Assembly (NCBI GenBank): GCA_922989275.2
Contig: OV277862.1
Coordinates: 47,889,786 to 47,953,785 of the forward strand
Reading direction: 5' to 3'
Length of the DNA: 64,000 bases
DNA from: Gari tellinella
Lineage: Eukaryota > Mollusca > Bivalvia > Cardiida > Psammobiidae
Positions within the stretch are counted from its first letter, which is position 1, and every line of letters begins with the position of its first letter. The position numbers and the translations under genes were made by a program. Positions 1 through 11,621 of this stretch are shown in pieces. The notes below the pieces were generated by a model. The model did no database searches and was not told the DNA's origin. It worked only from the letters and a program-made list of their open reading frames with translations.

Positions 1-190
1 AACAGCTTGTATCCAGATCATACGCCGCGTTAGGTGGCGACTGATCTGGATTCAATCTTTTTGAGCATGTAAGCATATTTCCCTCCCTTTCGAGAGGGAG
101 TGTTTTACACCTAACGCGGCGTGTGACTAGAGTCCAAACTATTTGACTCTTATTTCTCTACATTTCAATCTGAGAAAAGGCTGACATCAA
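1..190. repeat. Family A hairpin MITE, truncated by window edge
   Basis: The window opens inside a hairpin: the arm AACAGCTTGTATCCAGATCA is followed by the imperfect complement CTGATCTGGATTCAATCT, and a second arm-like stretch with ACGCGGCG and CCAAACTATTTGACTC lies at 112-150. This is the family A core seen complete at 33086-33291 and 35692-35900. The left end is outside the window and the right end is not sharp. Confidence 0.6.
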
Positions 191-731
191 TTGTTTAAAG
201 CTGTTAGCGTCATGTAAAATAACGTAATAAAACCAAGTATGTATTAAAAAGTGTCAGTGATTTGCGGGCTAACTTTGCGAACTTTACAATTACGAACACT
301 CGGCATATGTCCAGCCATCTTTGATCAGAATGGTGTTACTATATTTTTACGGTAGCTCCTTAAAGCGGTCGAATGTCGGCCAAAGACCATACTCTACGTA
401 AACTATCAACCGTCCTCATCACTCTCGACCATAGATCGGTACAGGCGATAGTTGATGAGAAGGGTTGAGAGCACCAATATTGACCGACATTGGCCCATTC
501 TATCTAGAAACGTACTGTCTTAAATCATGCAAAAGCCGACAGAACAGAGCCAGCTTTACTAGATCGTTATCCTAGCTCATGGTTAAGTCATGTTATCTAT
601 GCAGACTGTTTTCTGAAGTATCTATATTCATATGGGTCAAACCTTTACGTTTGATAAATGTCAAAATATATGAAACAGTTTCATTGCGTATTTATGAGCG
701 GCTACCAGGCATTTTACATGATTTTAGTACC

Positions 732-1080
732 TACAGTACTGAATCTTATTAAATTAACAATTTTTGCGATTCGCTTGCAATTCGATGACAATTCGCTTGC
801 AATTCGATGGCAATTCGATGGCAATTCGCTTGCGATTCAAAATACCAACTTTACCCTCGGGTAAGTTTTCTTGAATGGTGTATCTCACAAATGTTCGCAA
901 ATATGTCTTCGTTAATTTTTTCGATTCCATTTTTGTCACAACCGCCTCAGAAAGTTTGCGTAAAAGTATTCAAACGTAGGATTTGTATTTTGAAGCGCCC
1001 GATTTGATGGCAATTCGATGGCAATTCGATGGCAATGCGCTTGCGATTATCAATTTAATTTAATAAGGTTCAGTACTGTA
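732..1080. mobile_element. Family Q: small TIR element with 12-bp subterminal repeats
   Basis: The ends are inverted copies: TACAGTACTGAATCTTATTA at the left and its complement, with one mismatch, at the right, about 26 bp in all. Just inside each end are runs of GCAATTCGATGG-like units (778-840 and 1008-1045), pointing inwards from both sides. Subterminal repeat arrays of this kind are typical of MITEs and may be transposase-binding sites (inference). No coding capacity. The target duplication is unclear. Confidence 0.65.
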
Positions 1081-2168
1081 TAGATTGTTACACTTCGTTG
1101 CTTGTCCAAAAGTCAAAACATAAAAAGTATACAGAACAGTGCAATCATAGTAAATGGGTATACTCCTATTCAAAAGATATAGATACATAAAACGAAATTC
1201 GATTCATATCATTTCTGACTGGCTTAATAAAGAAATGTTTTAATGTTTTAGGTATGTAAAGTTTGGTAAGTATAACAATATAGATAACAAAGATAATTAT
1301 ATTGTTTCATCGCAACTTTGATATACTATTCATTCTGACTTTCTTGTTTTCTATAAACAAATGACCAAATTATACCATACGTATGTTAGGTTTTATCAAA
1401 AGTATAACGCCTTCAATAAACACAATACTTATCCTAAAAGTATCTGACGTGGTACATGTTTTTAGGTAGCAACATGGCCAATTCTGTGTCTGTTACTTAG
1501 CACTTTTATTTTAACCCGCACTACGTAAATCTGTCTTAGGGCATGGAGTCTGCGGGGTTCCAGTTACACTGTCAATGACTACAGTCGAAACTAAATACTT
1601 CGAACACACATTAGGTAAAAAATACCATTGTTTCAAAATTAATACGTGGCTAGGTTATGTTTTAACTTTGAAATTCGGGTATGTTTAACTTCAGCTCAAG
1701 TTATCAAAATTAACAAATAAAAATTTCATTTTCCAGAGCAGGGACCGCGGCGACTTTGTCTTCAAACATGAATGCGTTTTGTGTCAGGGTATTGTTTTGC
1801 AAGCACAAATTTAACTGTAACATACTTTACAGTAATGAAGAGTATGCGCAAATATGAACATTGCGTTTCAGTTTCAGGACAGTAAAGTTTAACAGGGTTT
1901 GAGTTCTTCAATTTGTGTTGGATTCAAGTTCTATTCCGGGCTATATCTCCACTAACATTCCATTTAAATTTATGAAAATTGCTGTTATGCATGACTACAA
2001 TGCTATGCTGAATATAGGATCTTACATTGGTTTTCATAATTTAATGGATTTATAAAACGTGTATTTTAGAAAACGATATAAACGAGGCATGATACTTGCT
2101 ACTTATTTTAGAATGCTAGCTTCAATATATGAACCGTCCAAATGAGTGAACATACAAACAGTAGGTCC
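1081..2168. other. No gene or repeat recognised
   Basis: AT-rich sequence with stop codons in all frames. I see no hairpin, terminal repeat, RNA gene or exon-like stretch here. Confidence 0.5.
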
Positions 2169-2350
2169 AAATAAATACGAAAGACTCAAGCAGGAAACGT
2201 AACACAAACAATACACCCACCTCTCAAGCAGCACACACACACACAGTCATACCACAACAAACACACACACGCAATACCATTCCTTCATCTACACACTAAA
2301 AGAAAACAACACGCAAGACAAACATAAAGCAAAGTGAACATAGGAGCCCG
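2169..2350 (+). repeat. Family L, left arm of a long inverted repeat
   Basis: Starts AAATAAATACGAAAGACTCA and ends GAACATAGGAGCCCG. Apart from differences in microsatellite length it is the reverse complement of 3525-3736. The middle is CA-rich (ACACACAC). Together with the other arm it bounds about 1.57 kb, as in a foldback-type or long-TIR element. A third, partial copy lies at 18238-18296. Confidence 0.75.
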
Positions 2351-3524
2351 CCTTGGTACGGTCAGTAGCAATCAATAATTAACTATAAATTAATTAATTA
2401 TTAACAACCACTGGGGGGTTAAACCTGGGTTTAGGGGCGCCCAACCTCACACTTATCTCCTGTATTCACATCTAAAGACAAACAGTGTACATTGGTACAA
2501 CAAGTGCACGCTCCTACAGGAGGAATGATAACAATATTGATTAAATGTACGGGGCGACGTTTTACGGCCTCCTCAAGTTTCAATTTCGATTTATTTAGAA
2601 TAAATCAAGGGAGCAAACATGCCCTGCCCCTTCCCGTCTATATAAATTCGATGGCCGACAGAAATGTCGGCTGACGTCAATTAGATCTTTACACATTTTG
2701 ATTGTGTGTATGAATACAGATTTTAGTATGACAACCTCATTTGCATTGTTAAACCACGAGTTATATACAATGAATATACAATGAGTGTAATTCAACGCTC
2801 AGACCATAGGTTATGTTATAAATCTTGCTATGGTGGTCTCCCCCTTGGTTTTGTCCAATAAGTTAAGACACTTTGTTTTTGGTATACCAGTCTTGTCCTG
2901 TCATCTGTAACATCTGTAAACTCAATGTCCATGCATCTTTATATTTGCTTCGCATTCATTGACTATTTGAGTATAAACGGCTAGTTGTGGTGAACTATTG
3001 TTCTTGTGAATCTTTCAAATTAATTAACCCATTTAAGCCTAGTGTCTGCTAAATTAAACAATGGCAAACAGTGTAGACCCTGCAGAGACACCGCGTACGT
3101 GGCGTATCATCAGTGTCTGCACTATTTGCTATATTTTATGAAAAAACATGTTGTATGGACATCTTAAGATCGCCCAAGTATATATTCAATAAAACAATCC
3201 AGCAAGTATACAGGGTGCTTCATTGCAATATAATATTATATGCATGAGTCAGTTAGGCATATGCATGAAACCTAATATCATAGCCTGATGACATGCGACG
3301 AACAAGAACGCAGAGTGAATACAATAGCTCACACTGGCACTACGTGCCAGGTAAGCGAAACAAGACATCATAAATTGGACCGTCCATATATTATGTATTA
3401 CCTATCACATAATGCATGTATGAAGCTTAATAAACCACCCGCTCTTATTGACATAAACACCAATATGGTACATATGTGTGAGTTTTCATCCGCCAGTCTC
3501 TTAATAATTTAGTTGCGGTTTTAT
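2351..3524. other. Interior between family L arms, non-coding
   Basis: No open frame longer than about 75 codons and no recognisable protein. It contains TTAATTAATTATTAA low-complexity sequence near 2388-2405 and a partial family I MITE at 3028-3140. Nothing identifies a transposase, so the inverted repeat looks non-autonomous or is a local inverted duplication. Confidence 0.5.
3028..3140. repeat. Family I hairpin MITE, partial
   Basis: Begins at TTAA with CCCATTTAAGCC and carries the core GGCAAACAGTGTAGACCCTG with a diverged return arm CAGTGTCTGCACTATTTGC. The right terminus is not recognisable. It matches the complete copy at 19816-20035. Confidence 0.6.
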
Positions 3525-3595
3525 CGGGCTCCTATGTTCACTTTGCTTTATGTTTGTCTTGCGTATTGTTTTCTGTTTGGTGTGTGGGATTGCGC

Positions 3596-3632
<37 letters not shown>

Positions 3633-3736
3633 TATGTGTGTGTTTGTTATGGTGTGGATGTGTGTGTGTTCTGCTTTAGATGTGGGTGTATTGTTTGTGT
3701 TGCGTTTCCTACTTGAGTCTTCTTTCGTATTTATTT
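3525..3736 (-). repeat. Family L, right arm of the long inverted repeat
   Basis: Reverse complement of 2169-2350, beginning CGGGCTCCTATGTTCACTTT and ending TTTCGTATTTATTT. The GT tract is longer here than in the left arm. An open frame through this region encodes only Cys-Val runs from the microsatellite and is not a gene. Confidence 0.75.
3594..3642. repeat. (GT)n microsatellite
   Basis: Uninterrupted or nearly uninterrupted GT dinucleotides. The corresponding CA tract in the left arm (near 2230-2272) is shorter and interrupted, so it expanded or decayed after the arms separated. Confidence 0.9.
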
Positions 3737-3991
3737 ATACACCCATTCCACTAGGTGGAGCTCTGTTCTATGGCGATATACACGCTTGAAAGGAACGCCA
3801 TAGATCCCCTCAGGATGGGGCGATACATACCAGTATTTACGATTGGTAAATTATGCCACCCAAACCCATAAATTGTTGAGACCTTGCATGATCAGTTTTT
3901 ACGCCACTCAGGTGACTGTTACATTCATCAGTTTTACGTCTGGTAGCTTATGAGAAGACCATTAACAACCATACAGTCGCTTTTTTCTACA

Positions 3992-4205
3992 GGGGCCCGT
4001 TTCATAAAACTTCGTACGACAAAAACGGTCGTAAGTCAAAACTTTCAAATACATTTAATGTCAGATGTCTCTATCTAATCCTGTCAAGACGGTTCCAAAG
4101 AGATGTCACAAGACAGGATTAGATGGAGAAATAAATACTAATTGAGATTTGTATAATCTGACTTACGACAACATTTGTCGTACGATGTTTTATGAAACGG
4201 GCACC
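3992..4205. mobile_element. Family D MITE (GGCCCGTTTCATAAAAC ends)
   Basis: Ends GGCCCGTTTCATAAAACTTC and its complement TTTATGAAACGGGCACC. Inside, CGTACGAC and GTCGTACG motifs repeat in inverted order, and CTAATCCTGTC/GACAGGATTAG form an inner palindrome around 4076-4122. AGG occurs directly on both sides, so a 3-4 bp duplication fits, as in PIF/Harbinger-type MITEs (inference). Sister copies: 33702-33915, 35235-35436, 48083-48325. Confidence 0.75.
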
Positions 4206-5030
4206 AGGTATGCACTTAGTGCAGCAGGATAGTAATGCAAAAACTTCCTATAAGAGCTTCCGTTCATACTGCATGGAGCTTCTACACCCTTAAGAAATAT
4301 GTTTTTTATTTAATGGCTACTAAAAAAGATGTATTCTGAACGCCATTATATTTACACTCCTTTCGGTATTATCATTGTATGGTATATTACTTTTGATCCT
4401 GATGAGGCGCCGAATTACACATTGAAGATGGGATGTATTTATAAAAACTACTATCGGGTATTTACAAATGCAGATAATCACTATCATATAGCCACGTAAC
4501 GCGAAAGATCTGGTGATCGACTTTGTTAGACTATTACAAAACATCAAATATCTGTGAAAAATGATCAGAGTGCAAATAATAATACCAACTTTCTAAGGAA
4601 TAGTACACAAATAGTTCAATGTTTTCGATTGTAATGACCCAGACATTTCACACTCCTTTGTACAATCAGTTTGGGTCTAAGTAAGATACCGCGTATTCCA
4701 GACTGTTTTTCACTCTAAATAAAATGTCAACTATCATGCGACACTTAGGTTGTGAAAGGGATGAACAAGGCATTGTTAATTGACAATTAAGGGATTATGG
4801 TGCCATGTTAGTTTTGACATGATAAAGACGTCAAAAAGCTCCCTATTTATCACTTGTATCGATTAAGCTTAAATAGTCATAGGCTGTGCTGACAATATTT
4901 ACACACACAAGGAATATACTGTGCTTGTACTGTATATGCGACACATACAATTCTGTTGCTGATTTAACGAATGCAAATTGAAACCATTAACCACATGTCA
5001 TGCAATTGATTAAAACTGTAAGTTATTTCA
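4206..5030. other. No gene or repeat recognised
   Basis: AT-rich unique-looking sequence with short frames only. Nothing resembling an exon, tRNA or transposon end. Confidence 0.45.
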
Positions 5031-5079
5031 AACAAGTTAGATTAGAATAAGACTCTAAGAGTTCTGAATCTAACTTGTT
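5031..5079. repeat. Short perfect hairpin
   Basis: AACAAGTTAGATT and its exact complement AATCTAACTTGTT enclose 23 bases. No poly-T tract or other context suggests a function. Confidence 0.6.
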
Positions 5080-7169
5080 TTGGCTCTCTTATAAGATTTT
5101 AAATCCTTATATGCACACAAGTACAACGATTCCTGCAGATACATTTAATTATTTCTTCCATGCATAAATCGTTTTATCTTTTGCTCTCTTTGATTTTAAT
5201 TTGAAATACAGATAATAATTTACTTGAGCGATTTCGAGATATCGAAGTTTAACTGTAAATGTTCGATAATTGAAAGAAGTTACTTTGTAGGAGAAAGGAA
5301 CAGTCAACGTCTGTCAATTTACTTAATCTATTACAACTGTATCTGGTTTTATGCAAGTTTTGTATCGTCTCTCGACTACCATTGCAGTATTAAACTTGAT
5401 TTACAACAAGTTTAGTTTTGATACCGTGCATCATATTCATTTTTTCTGTTGTAAAATATTCAACATGAATGTGTTAAAACATCAAAATTCTTGTCAGAAG
5501 TTTATTTACTCGAAGCTGTTTTGGACTTGAAATTGTTTGTAAACAGGAGGCAAACTCAGGTAAGCACGGTATGGGCCAACCTGTTCGAATAGTATTCAAA
5601 ACATTAATTTGTCATTGCATAGCACTCAAGCTTTCGGAGTATCCTAAATTCGACCAGATTCAAACCACAATGATCACATTTGCTTGAATTCGTTTGTTCA
5701 GCAATTCGACTTGTCCACAACAAAATAGAATTCAATGAGATATGCTACTGTCTGAGAATACAGTTTCACTCTAGTTTTCCAAATCTAAGGGTAGACTCAA
5801 TTGTTTATATTTTCCAGTTTGTATGAGGCGGTCATTCAACACATTGAATCCTTTTTCAGTTTCAGTTTTATTTATTTCTCTCTCAGTTTGTAACATACAA
5901 AACATGAGAACAGTCCCATACATACTAATTAACATTTTGTCAAGGAAACACGCATATAAATATTCGATTAATCTATTATGAATATAGATATATTATTAAC
6001 AATTGATTGAAGTGTTGGTTATATTAAACCACTGAATTATACATACAGTGTATACTTTCGTGATTAAACATATCAATACTGTTAGTACTACTTAATACTG
6101 TAATTTTCAGTTCTCGATCTAATCGCTTGATAACACTTTTAGACGCAATGTCGTCTTTTAACAATTATGATTTGTTAACTCGCTTCCCTTCATATTTCGA
6201 ATGTTGCCGCCTCCGGGAGTGAACTGGTTAAACAAAAAAATATATAAAAGGCTCGCAAACAATTTTATTTTTACAATTAGCGATTCGCAACATAAACTAT
6301 TCCCATGTTACAATGAAATTGAAGTATACTTTATGTCTAAAACGATTATGTACGGCAAGCTTAAAATCTTAAACGTTTTTGGTGTCAAATGAAATGTGTA
6401 TTTAGCTGTCATGTGTGTTTAGATGCCTACTTTGTTCCTCCACTAACGCTCGATGATAACAAGCCGACCTGCTTTCGTTTCTGCACTATAATCTACTTCG
6501 CTTTGAAAACGTTTTTCTTTTATAATCATTATATATGTGATATAAGTTTTACTCGTGTCGGAAGCGTACGAGACGAACGTTTTTAGAGACGTGAGGCCAC
6601 ATATCAATGATGCCTTTTTCAGGGAAAGAAACCATTAAAAAATGTCGCAATTATCGTGTTTTGTAAGGTGAACGTTCGTGACAAAACCTAAGAAAGATCA
6701 TGTTGTTCTAGTCAAAAGACACGCCTAACATACACTCAAAAGTAAACTTTTCTTCACATCCGCTAATTAACCTAAAGGAGTCATGTCGAGATTGAACACC
6801 ATAAAAATGTCGGCTATACAAGATGTCACTTTTTTGAGAACTGCATCATCTCCATACTTTGTTAGCAAAACGCATACCAGTGTCAAACAATTGGAGCATC
6901 AAACTGTCTGGATCAGGAAGAGATGCAGAGTAAATTTGTGTCTAATCTCTATCGTATAATTGGCACCGGCAATATGTCTGATCAAATGCCTTATGACGCG
7001 ACCCATGTCAAATTAAGATCCAAGTTGTTTTGCACTTTTACTGATATTTCGTCGAGCTAACACTTTTATATATCTCACTGCCAATGGCAATAAAATGCGA
7101 CTTTGCCAACAGTATGTATCGGCGTCTGATCAGGATATATACTGTTTGACACTCGTTTTGATATTTCTG
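5080..7169. other. No gene recognised
   Basis: AT-rich. The longest frames are about 65 codons and do not look conserved. A poly-T/TTTCAGTTTCAG stretch lies near 5852-5880. No family seen elsewhere in the window is evident. Confidence 0.45.
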
Positions 7170-7175
7170 CAGTCT

Positions 7176-7430
7176 CAGGGCTGCCATAAGTTGACATGAA
7201 AAATCCTAAGATTTCCAAACTTGCATTTTTTAAAGTGCGATTTAACGAATCGTCCCTTTACCCATTAGCCTTTTTCTTGTTTTGTTGACATGCGACTACA
7301 TAAAGCAGGCTGTAAGTAAAGCAGAATGCGCCTTAGGGCGCATTCTGCTTTACTTTCAGCCTGCTTTAAGCTACTATGTTCTGGGAAAAATCCGGAGATT
7401 TAGGAAAAATCCGTAGAAATGGCAGCCCTG
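7176..7430 (+). mobile_element. Family E MITE, copy 1 (CAGGGCTGCC ends, 6-bp target duplication)
   Basis: Bounded by CAGGGCTGCCATAA and, at the right, GGCAGCCCTG. CAGTCT directly precedes the element (7170-7175) and directly follows it (7431-7436), a clean 6-bp target duplication. The interior carries a strong hairpin, GCAGAATGCGCC/GGCGCATTCTGC, with longer arms TAAAGCAGGCTG...CAGCCTGCTTTA (about 7303-7370). Length is 255 bp, identical to the second copy 400 bp downstream. No coding capacity. Confidence 0.85.
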
Positions 7431-7481
7431 CAGTCTAAATTCCTTAAATCTTACTTTGAAAAGATCTTGCAGACAATAACA

Positions 7482-7563
7482 TTCGAGAGGGGTTTACCCC
7501 TTCACCGTTACTGTGCCCTCTCATTAAAGCAGAGGGCAAAGTAAAGGTGAAGGGGTAAAACCC
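7482..7563. repeat. Palindrome with family A-like ends
   Basis: GGGGTTTACCCCTTCACC... and ...GGTGAAGGGGTAAAACCC form imperfect arms around GCCCTCT/AGAGGGC. The GTGAAGGGGT edge resembles the right edge of family A, so this may be two family A ends facing each other after internal deletion (inference). Confidence 0.5.
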
Positions 7564-7830
7564 TCACGAATAATTAGGCAGCGAAAGACTTAAAACATAC
7601 GATTAAAAGGCAGTACAATGGTAAAAGCAGACGTAGATCTATGCATTAATTATCAGCGACTTTTTAAAGAATTCTGAAAGTGTTAATCATTGGACCAAGA
7701 TGAGCTATCGAGCTGATAATCGCATCAGCTCTATGTGACATGTTAGATACAGTCATCACATGTTCCACAAGTGAGAGATAATAAGTATTTCTTCCACTGC
7801 AAAGGCAGACCAAACGGACAATTACAAACA

Positions 7831-8085
7831 CAGGGCTGCCATAAGTTGACATAAAAAATCCTAAGATTTCAAAATTTGCATTTTTCAAGTGCAATTTTAC
7901 GAATCGTACCTTTACCCCATAGCCTTTGTCTTGTTTTGTTGACATGCGACCACTTAAAGCAGGCTGTAAGTAAAGCAGAATGCGCCTTAGGGCGCATTCT
8001 GCTTTACTGTCAGCCTGCTTTAAGCTACCATGTTCTGGGGAAAAATCCGGAGATTTAGGAAAAATCCGGAGAAATGGTAGCCCTG
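7831..8085 (+). mobile_element. Family E MITE, copy 2, inserted in a family A hairpin
   Basis: Same 255-bp structure as 7176-7430, with the same internal hairpin and few differences. The flanks CAAACA (7825-7830) and CAAACA (8086-8091) are the target duplication. The right flank continues as GCTTGTATCCTGATCAGACG, the arm of a family A hairpin, so this copy landed at the base of another MITE's hairpin. Confidence 0.85.
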
Positions 8086-8200
8086 CAAACAGCTTGTATC
8101 CTGATCAGACGCTGCGTTACGCGGCATTTCATCAGGAGTGTAACTGTGTGATACTCATATCAATTGTTTGGTAATAAAAAGTAACACTCATAAAAATTAT
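8086..8200. repeat. Family A fragment
   Basis: The core CAAACAGCTTGTATCCTGAT with loop TGCGTTACGC is present, then the return arm decays after ATCAGGA. It continues with CAATTGTTTGG and AGTAACACTC. Interrupted on the left by family E copy 2. Confidence 0.5.
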
Positions 8201-9035
8201 TTTTAAGTTAAAGCAGACAAAAAAAAAAGTCAAACGCCATTATGACGGTGGCTTTGTTAGACGGGTTATTACGTCATATTGATTGTGGAAGGATTAAATG
8301 CACGATTTACTCTGAAGAAAATTGCTTCTGTTATCTTTAATGTTATTTCTAGACAATCTATTTTTGTAGAAGCTTTTAACAATCTTGATGTAACAGGTTT
8401 TAAGTTCTTACGCGTATGCACCAATAGTTACATAACGTCTTTACGTAACCATGTGCACTTGCTGATCTAGTCATTTCCTTTACTCAGAGTCTGTGTTCAA
8501 CGCTAGTTATCGTAAAATTTATCATATATTGAGCAACCATTACGCAGAGAACGTATGTGATTTGTTAAGGACAGTACATGTAGATGAAGATATCATAACA
8601 ACGTTGATACATTGGACATTTCTTCAGACGTGTATTTTAACGAGGCCAACCTATATTTAGTGGCATTTTATTAAGCCATTAACCGGTTGTTGCTAAACAT
8701 GGGGTTTACATAATACAGGATTTTTGTGTTCAGTGTATAGACACCTTGCAAGCATCCTTTACTTTTACATATTTCGGTTTGTGGTATATAAATACTGCAT
8801 AAAGCTTTTTGAACAAATACATATACATTCTTATATGTACCTAAACCACATTATCTGTCCGGTTTTAGAATTCCTGTGTTAAGTCAACAGGGAGTACTTT
8901 TTGATAAGAAATGTGTCAATACATAAAGGTGTAAAAGTACCTTCAGGTTTAAAGCTTATACATTCCTAGTACTGTAAATATTTTGTCTAACAAACAAGAA
9001 CAGTTCATTGTTAAAAATATAGAACATCTATTACC
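8200..9035. other. No gene or repeat recognised
   Basis: AT-rich sequence with short frames. A poly-A tract lies near 8220-8228. Nothing else is identifiable. Confidence 0.45.
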
Positions 9036-9902
9036 GTAATTTCCGGCAATAAGCCCGCACCTTTAGATAGCCCGCATCCGGCATATTGCCCGCAGAAAAC
9101 TTAAAAATGAAAAAAGTTTCGGCAAATAAGCCGCACCGTCTATATGCCCGCACCCATATTGTGAAACTTACTGAAGATTCACCGCTATAAGGAGTAATAT
9201 GGACTAACTTCCGACCGTTATCAACGTTTAAATGCTGGATAGTGCTAAAGCATTATTCCATGCTATGATTTATTCGGATCTCAATTCTACTGAAAAAGGT
9301 AAGTTGTTAGAACGTTAGATCTAGTGACCGATGAAAACAGAGTGGATCAAAATGGTTGTATTTGTTGTGAATACATCTAGACATTGTAGGGTATGACCAG
9401 TTTTCATCTCATTCGCGGTTTGATGAACCTGTGAAAACTTACTCAATGCAGTCCGTGTGCTGTTGGGGAACAATAAAGCATTGGCAATTGTATTTATTGT
9501 ATTGTTCTTCAGGGATCCCTATTGTATTTTGTGTGTGTTCATACACTAAATTTAACCATTTGCAAACAGTTTTGACCCTGTTTAACCGCTGAGAAAATAA
9601 GCGTCTACACAGGATCCACATCGTTTCTCATTCGTATAAATGTAAGTTCCTTAGTTAAGAGGTATGGACAATTTGTTTAGTAATGCTAACACAAACTGTT
9701 TGAATTTCCTCTGTCTTTTTTACAATTTGAAAGAAACGGTAACAGTTAGCTCCTCGTTACACAAGGTCTACTATTTGATTTTTTCTGCAATCGCCGATAG
9801 GTAAAAAGATTCGTCATATAGCCCGCTCTGTGAGATAACTCGCAGGCACTTTCTTAACCGTTGACAAATGAGATAGCCCGCGGGCTTATTGTCGGAAATT
9901 AC
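9036..9902. mobile_element. Family P: 867-bp TIR element with CCCGC-rich left end
   Basis: 23-bp terminal inverted repeats: GTAATTTCCGGCAATAAGCC at the left and, reading inward from the right end, GTAATTTCCGACAATAAGCC, a single mismatch. Both continue CGC. About six GCCCGCA-like words crowd the first 120 bp and recur near 9825-9882. The interior has only short frames, so the element is non-autonomous. I do not recognise the superfamily with certainty. Confidence 0.75.
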
Positions 9903-10564
9903 AAAGTAGAAATACATGCTGTTTGTGTACCAATATGGCTAAGATGTTGTATATCAACACGAGCATGTATGTGATCCTCGTTATCTGGTACTTTTATTAA
10001 TCCGTGTTCCAGACAAGAGACAGTAAACAAGAAAACAGGTATTCCCAAACGTTAAGTTGTCATTACTAATTGACCTTGTCTCAAGACATACGGATAAACA
10101 CTCGCGTATGATGAATGTGCTAGTCTAAAGATATTAGAATTGCAGGTATTAACTTTGTCTGATATCAAGGACAACATTTAAGTTGGACAACATTTAAGTT
10201 GAATTTTATTTTTTCTGACAAGTATTTAACATTTTGAGACAGTGCTGGTGTTTAAAAAAGTAGCTGACCATTTTCAAAAACTACTGCACTCTACAATAAA
10301 TTCAGCCGTTTCGCCACGGCACACTATCGAGAACTCGGCCGGCTATATTGTCTAACACTATTTGTTGCAAAATGCAACGGTAATTCTTATAGTATGTAAT
10401 GCATTCCTTGTAAACGTGACTAAACAGGCATTGCTATTCAGGTTTAGATCTACAATCAAGTATTTGAGACATCGTTGGAACTATTAATGAAATTTATTCA
10501 GTCGACAGTGATATTTAAAAATGCATACGACAACTCGTCTCAAGACGTTCATTTTTGCAGAGCT
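9903..10564. other. No gene recognised
   Basis: Unique-looking AT-rich sequence. The ACAACATTTAAGTTG words are duplicated in tandem at about 10172-10200. Confidence 0.45.
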
Positions 10565-10781
10565 GGTACCCGTTTTACTGTAGGTCAAAATCGTTTAACT
10601 CTTATTTTTCGATCATAAACGTTTGTAAACAGCAAATAGCCAGATCATACGACGCACTAAAAGCGCGTTCTCTGATCTGGCTATTTGCTGTTTGTAGCAA
10701 GTGATAATAAAAAACATAAATTAAAATTTAAAATTTTGATTTACGCAAAAATTTTGCGTAAGTAGTTTAGTAAAACGCGTC
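10565..10781 (-). mobile_element. Family C MITE, copy 1 (CCCGTTTTAC ends, CAAATAGCC hairpin)
   Basis: Outer ends ACCCGTTTTACTG and AGTAAAACGCGT. A central hairpin GTAAACAGCAAATAGCCAGA / CTGATCTGGCTATTTGCTGT (10625-10697) surrounds a GCACTAAAAGCGCG loop. ACGCAAAAATTTTGCGT is a small palindrome beside one end. Inverted relative to the copy at 30098-30338. Confidence 0.75.
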
Positions 10782-11285
10782 ACAGGTGTTCATTATATCG
10801 TTTGCATATTGTTAACGCGTTCATTGTTGTATTATTACCTCCTTAACTCTAATTCTGCTTAACTTTCGTCTGTTTTAAATACATGGTATGCGAACAAAAA
10901 TAATTTTATGCTTTTATAATTTAATGGTGTTTGTTTTCATTACTTTCCGTTAGCTGTGATTGGCTGATTTTGTTCTCCATACCCCATGAACAAAACCAAA
11001 TTAGATCACGCCTTGTCAGGACTACTCTTTCCTATTAGTCCAACTGCTCTCCACAAGCGCTTCATGAAGCAGGACGCTAAATGACGTCATTGATGACGAC
11101 GTTACTGCAAGACAACTTCGCGTTTTGGCGGAAAACCTATATAGCGGAGCGAATACAACCTACGTTTTAAAAGTGTTAAATAATGAACACTCGTCTCAGA
11201 TTCTCTTTTAACAACTTTCTTAAATTAAGTAGTGATATTAAACTATAAGGAATAATTCGGGACATTTATCGTACCCATGGAGGTA

Positions 11286-11455
11286 TGAAAAACAGTTTGG
11301 ATCTATGATCAGGATCCAAACTATTTGGCACTCGTATTAAACTATTTTCAGTCATACTGCCTTACAATTTACTTTGAAACGATATTGCAGACAACAAAAT
11401 TGAAGCAAACGACAATGAAACGGTGAATAAGTAAACTATAACGAAAGTTTGGCAG
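11286..11455 (+). repeat. Family A MITE with collapsed hairpin
   Basis: AACAGTTTGGATCTATGATC is followed at once by AGGATCCAAACTATTTGG, so the loop region ACGCCGCG is missing. The family's right half follows: CGATATTGCAGACAACAAAA, then AGCAAACGACAATGAAACGG. Ends are eroded. Confidence 0.6.
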
Positions 11456-11549
11456 TGAAATAATTAAGCAGTTATTTGTATTTAAAGAAACGAATCTATG
11501 GAAATAATGATGATTTTTTTTTAAAAAAGGGGGTTGTTAAGAAAATAAA

Positions 11550-11621
11550 CCCCTGTGCGGCTCGAATCGGCTACCCACGAAATGCCAGGCATACTCGCTA
11601 TCGATTGAGCTACGGAGACTT
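11550..11621 (-). ncRNA. tRNA-like sequence (pol III A/B boxes), probable SINE head
   Basis: On the minus strand TAGCTCAATCGATAGCG resembles an A box and CCGATTCGAGCCG a B box. A D-arm GCTC/GAGT can fold, but the anticodon and acceptor stems do not close, so this is not a working tRNA. A tRNA-derived SINE head or tRNA pseudogene is the simplest reading. Confidence 0.5.

Noticed and set aside
3513..3789. Cys/Val-rich frames
   Set aside because: Translation of a GT microsatellite.
10625..10697. Bacterial-type rho-independent terminators at the GC hairpins
   Set aside because: Hairpins are 65 bp long, dispersed inside transposons and not followed by U tracts at gene ends; the genome is animal.
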